Source: Pseudomonas viridiflava
Lineage (GTDB): Bacteria > Pseudomonadota > Gammaproteobacteria > Pseudomonadales > Pseudomonadaceae
DNA: 64,000 nucleotides
Reading direction: 5' to 3'
NCBI RefSeq assembly: GCF_900591205.1
Contig: NZ_UUPU01000067.1
Coordinates: forward strand, 186,001 to 250,000
In this document: positions 62,327 to 64,000 of the stretch, piece after piece
Position numbering within the stretch: position 1 is the first letter of the stretch
Layout of the letters: every line of letters starts with the position of its first letter
Position numbers and translations under genes: made by a program
Notes under the pieces: model-generated
Told to the model about the DNA's origin: nothing
The model's database searches: none
The model's input: only the letters and a program-made list of their open reading frames with translations

Positions 62327-63523
62327 TCAGTTCCAGGCGTGGCGCGCAGGCTTCACGCCGTTGAGCACGAAGTTGCCGATCAGGTGATATTTCCAGCGGG
62401 CCGGGTCGTGCAGGGTGTGGGTGCGGGCGTTACGCCAGAAGCGGTCGAGGTTGTGCTTGCCGGTGACCGAGCGGGTGCCGGCCAGTTCGAAGAGTTTGCT
62501 GCTGGCGAGCAAGGCGGTTTCCGCCGACAGCACTTTGGCCTGGGCGACCACCAGCGAGGCGTTGGCGACTGTCTCTTCATTCGGTTCGGCCAGGGCCAGA
62601 TCGACGGCCTTGCCTGCCTTGGCGAGGATCGCTTCGGTGCCGTGCACGCGCCACTCCAGGTCGCCGATGGCGGCGATGGTGAACGGGTCCTGCCAGCCAT
62701 GATCCTGCTGGCTGTCGATCCACGGGCGCGCCTGCCGCGCATACACCTTCGCCTGCTCCAGGGCGCCGAGGGCGATGCCGGTGTCAACGGCGGCCTGGAT
62801 AATTTGCGAAATCGGGCCATTGGCGGTGGGTTGGTCGAAGGCCAGGTGGGCGGGGATTACCGCACTCAAGGGCACGCTCACACCGTCGAGGGTCACTCCG
62901 CCGCTGGCGGTAGTGCGCTGGCCGAAGCCGTCCCAGCTGTCGACTACCTTCAGGCCCGGCGCATCGCGTTCGACAAACGCAATAAACGCCTGGCCGTGTT
63001 CGTTATTGCCAACCGTGGGCACCAGGTGGGCGAACAGCGCGCCGGTGCAGTAGAACTTCTCGCCATTGATTTGCGCAGTGTCGCCGTGGAAGCGGATCTG
63101 GGTGTCGAAGGTGCCGGCGTTTTTGCTCTTGGCTTCAGAGAAGGCATTGCCGAAACGGTAGCCCGCCAGGACTTTGCCGAAGTAATGGAGCTTTTGTTCC
63201 TCGCTGGCGGTTTGCAGGAGGATGTCGACCACGCCCAGATGGTTTTGCGGGATTTGCCCCAGGGAGGGGTCGGCGGCGGAGATCAACTTGATCACCTCGG
63301 CCACCGTCGCATAGGACACCTCGGCGCCACCGTAAGCCTTGGGAATGGTGATGCCCCACAGGCCACTGGCGGAAAATTCCTCGAGTTCGTCTACCGGCAG
63401 GCGCCGCTCGCGGTCGCGCACGCTGGCGTCGACCGCAAAGCGCGCGGCCAAGCGGGTGGCGACCTCGATGGCTTCCGCGTCCGAGCGGATGATATGGGCA
63501 GGGTGTTGAGGGTGGGCTGACAT
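62327..63523 (-). CDS. sfnB: SfnB-type sulfur-acquisition flavin oxidoreductase (acyl-CoA dehydrogenase family)
   Basis: A 398-residue acyl-CoA dehydrogenase-like flavoprotein. N-terminal helical domain (to about 115), central beta-domain with YCTGALFAHLVPT and GQRTTASGGVTLDGVSVP, and C-terminal helices ending LHDPARWKYHLIGNFVLNGV. RWKYHLIGN in this position is typical of the SfnB/DszC-like branch, which oxidises organosulfur compounds rather than acyl-CoA. Start ATG 63523 (MSAHPQHPAHIIRSDAEAIE). It is the first gene of the minus-strand cluster. Several SfnB paralogues exist in Pseudomonas; which one this is cannot be said. Confidence 0.85.
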   Translation of the reverse strand: MSAHPQHPAHIIRSDAEAIEVATRLAARFAVDASVRDRERRLPVDELEEFSASGLWGITIPKAYGGAEVSYATVAEVIKLISAADPSLGQIPQNHLGVVDILLQTASEEQKLHYFGKVLAGYRFGNAFSEAKSKNAGTFDTQIRFHGDTAQINGEKFYCTGALFAHLVPTVGNNEHGQAFIAFVERDAPGLKVVDSWDGFGQRTTASGGVTLDGVSVPLSAVIPAHLAFDQPTANGPISQIIQAAVDTGIALGALEQAKVYARQARPWIDSQQDHGWQDPFTIAAIGDLEWRVHGTEAILAKAGKAVDLALAEPNEETVANASLVVAQAKVLSAETALLASSKLFELAGTRSVTGKHNLDRFWRNARTHTLHDPARWKYHLIGNFVLNGVKPARHAWN

Positions 63524-63677
63524 GGGCCGACTCCAGGCTCCGAGGGGATACTGGAGTGATTGCAGGAGTCGTGCCTGAATTTAATCATCAATAAAATCAG
63601 GTGCTTGCTGCTGATTTACAAGACCGGGCCGCAGCTTAAACCAGCAAAGTGTGCATCGACTGTTGCCTGGCAAACAG

Positions 63678-64000
63678 TTAGATCACCACGTTGCGCACAA
63701 AGCGCACCGCCACTTCGCCGTCGTTGCGGTAGGCGTGGGCCTGACCGCTGGCAAACATATAGAACTCGCCGGCGCTGACGAGCTTATCTTCATCCCCCAC
63801 CCGCAGCGTGAGGCAGCCCTCGAACACAAACAGCTGCACGCTCCAGCCGTCCGGGTCCGGCTCAGGGCTATAACGGTCGCCGGGTTCCAGGCGCATCTCC
63901 CACAACTCCACTTCGCGGCGGGCGGTGGCTTTGGCCAGCAATACGGCTTTGCTGCCGGGAATATCACCGGCCCAGGCCAACTCGTTGATGCGGCTGTGGT
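63678..64000 (-). CDS. Cupin-domain protein, probably XRE-family regulator (partial, C-terminal part)
   Basis: The reading frame is open to the right edge of the window and ends at 63678, so only about the last 107 residues are seen. They form a cupin beta-barrel (VELWEMRLEPGDRYSPEPDP, YMFASGQAHAYRND). This pattern is typical of the C-terminal sensor of HTH_3-cupin regulators, which often sit beside sulfur- or amine-catabolism genes. The HTH would lie outside the window; this is inference. It is on the same strand as the sfnB cluster, 155 bp before it. Confidence 0.7.
   Translation of the reverse strand, partial: HSRINELAWAGDIPGSKAVLLAKATARREVELWEMRLEPGDRYSPEPDPDGWSVQLFVFEGCLTLRVGDEDKLVSAGEFYMFASGQAHAYRNDGEVAVRFVRNVVI

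Overview
The window is chromosomal DNA of a fluorescent Pseudomonas, most likely the P. fluorescens group. The reasons are: high GC content with strong codon bias; a gene order matching the P. aeruginosa lolA-to-nuoN block; NuoC and NuoD fused; NADP-Icd next to monomeric Idh; Pseudomonas-type small proteins; and many extragenic palindromes (REP/REPIN) with the GGCTTGCC-type core typical of P. fluorescens. No rRNA, tRNA, CRISPR, prophage or insertion sequence was recognised.

Bases 1 to about 18200 are housekeeping genes: lolA (cut by the left edge) and ftsK on the minus strand; aat, bpt and infA on the plus strand; clpA and clpS on the minus strand; cspD; icd divergent from idh; then nudJ-type Nudix, mnmA, hflD, purB, a ribosomal oxygenase and a GNAT acetyltransferase. 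Two N-degron transferases (aat, bpt), their adaptor (clpS) and unfoldase (clpA) lie within 5 kb of each other. A secretin-like orphan protein and a structured-looking leader precede aceA. Both isocitrate dehydrogenases and isocitrate lyase, the competing enzymes at the isocitrate branch point, are therefore all here.

Bases 21682-36627 hold the complete 13-gene complex I operon nuoA-N (nuoCD fused), closed by a terminator. A HigB2/HigA2-type toxin-antitoxin pair follows.

Bases 37590-47300 are accessory single genes: an outer-membrane beta-barrel, arylamine N-acetyltransferase, small hypotheticals, a DUF3087 protein, two MFS exporters, a DyP peroxidase, a GapN-like aldehyde dehydrogenase lacking the usual general-base Glu, and a FUSC protein. 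Bases 47469-53189 hold a TetR regulator divergent from a four-gene tripartite ABC efflux operon (ATPase, permease, TolC-like channel, HlyD-like adaptor).

Bases 53292-63523 form a long minus-strand catabolic/uptake cluster. In transcription order it contains an SfnB-type flavin dehydrogenase, a 108-residue protein resembling only the C-terminus of that dehydrogenase, an NtaA/DszA-type flavin monooxygenase whose last codons lie in a REPIN, a truncated acyl-CoA-ligase-like protein, a branched-chain-amino-acid-type ABC transporter (five parts), and an FAD/NAD(P)-binding oxidoreductase. Its substrate is unknown; an organosulfur or related compound is inferred from SfnB and the DszA-like enzyme. 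A partial cupin-domain gene, probably a regulator, lies at the right edge. This cluster is the best candidate for an undescribed system.
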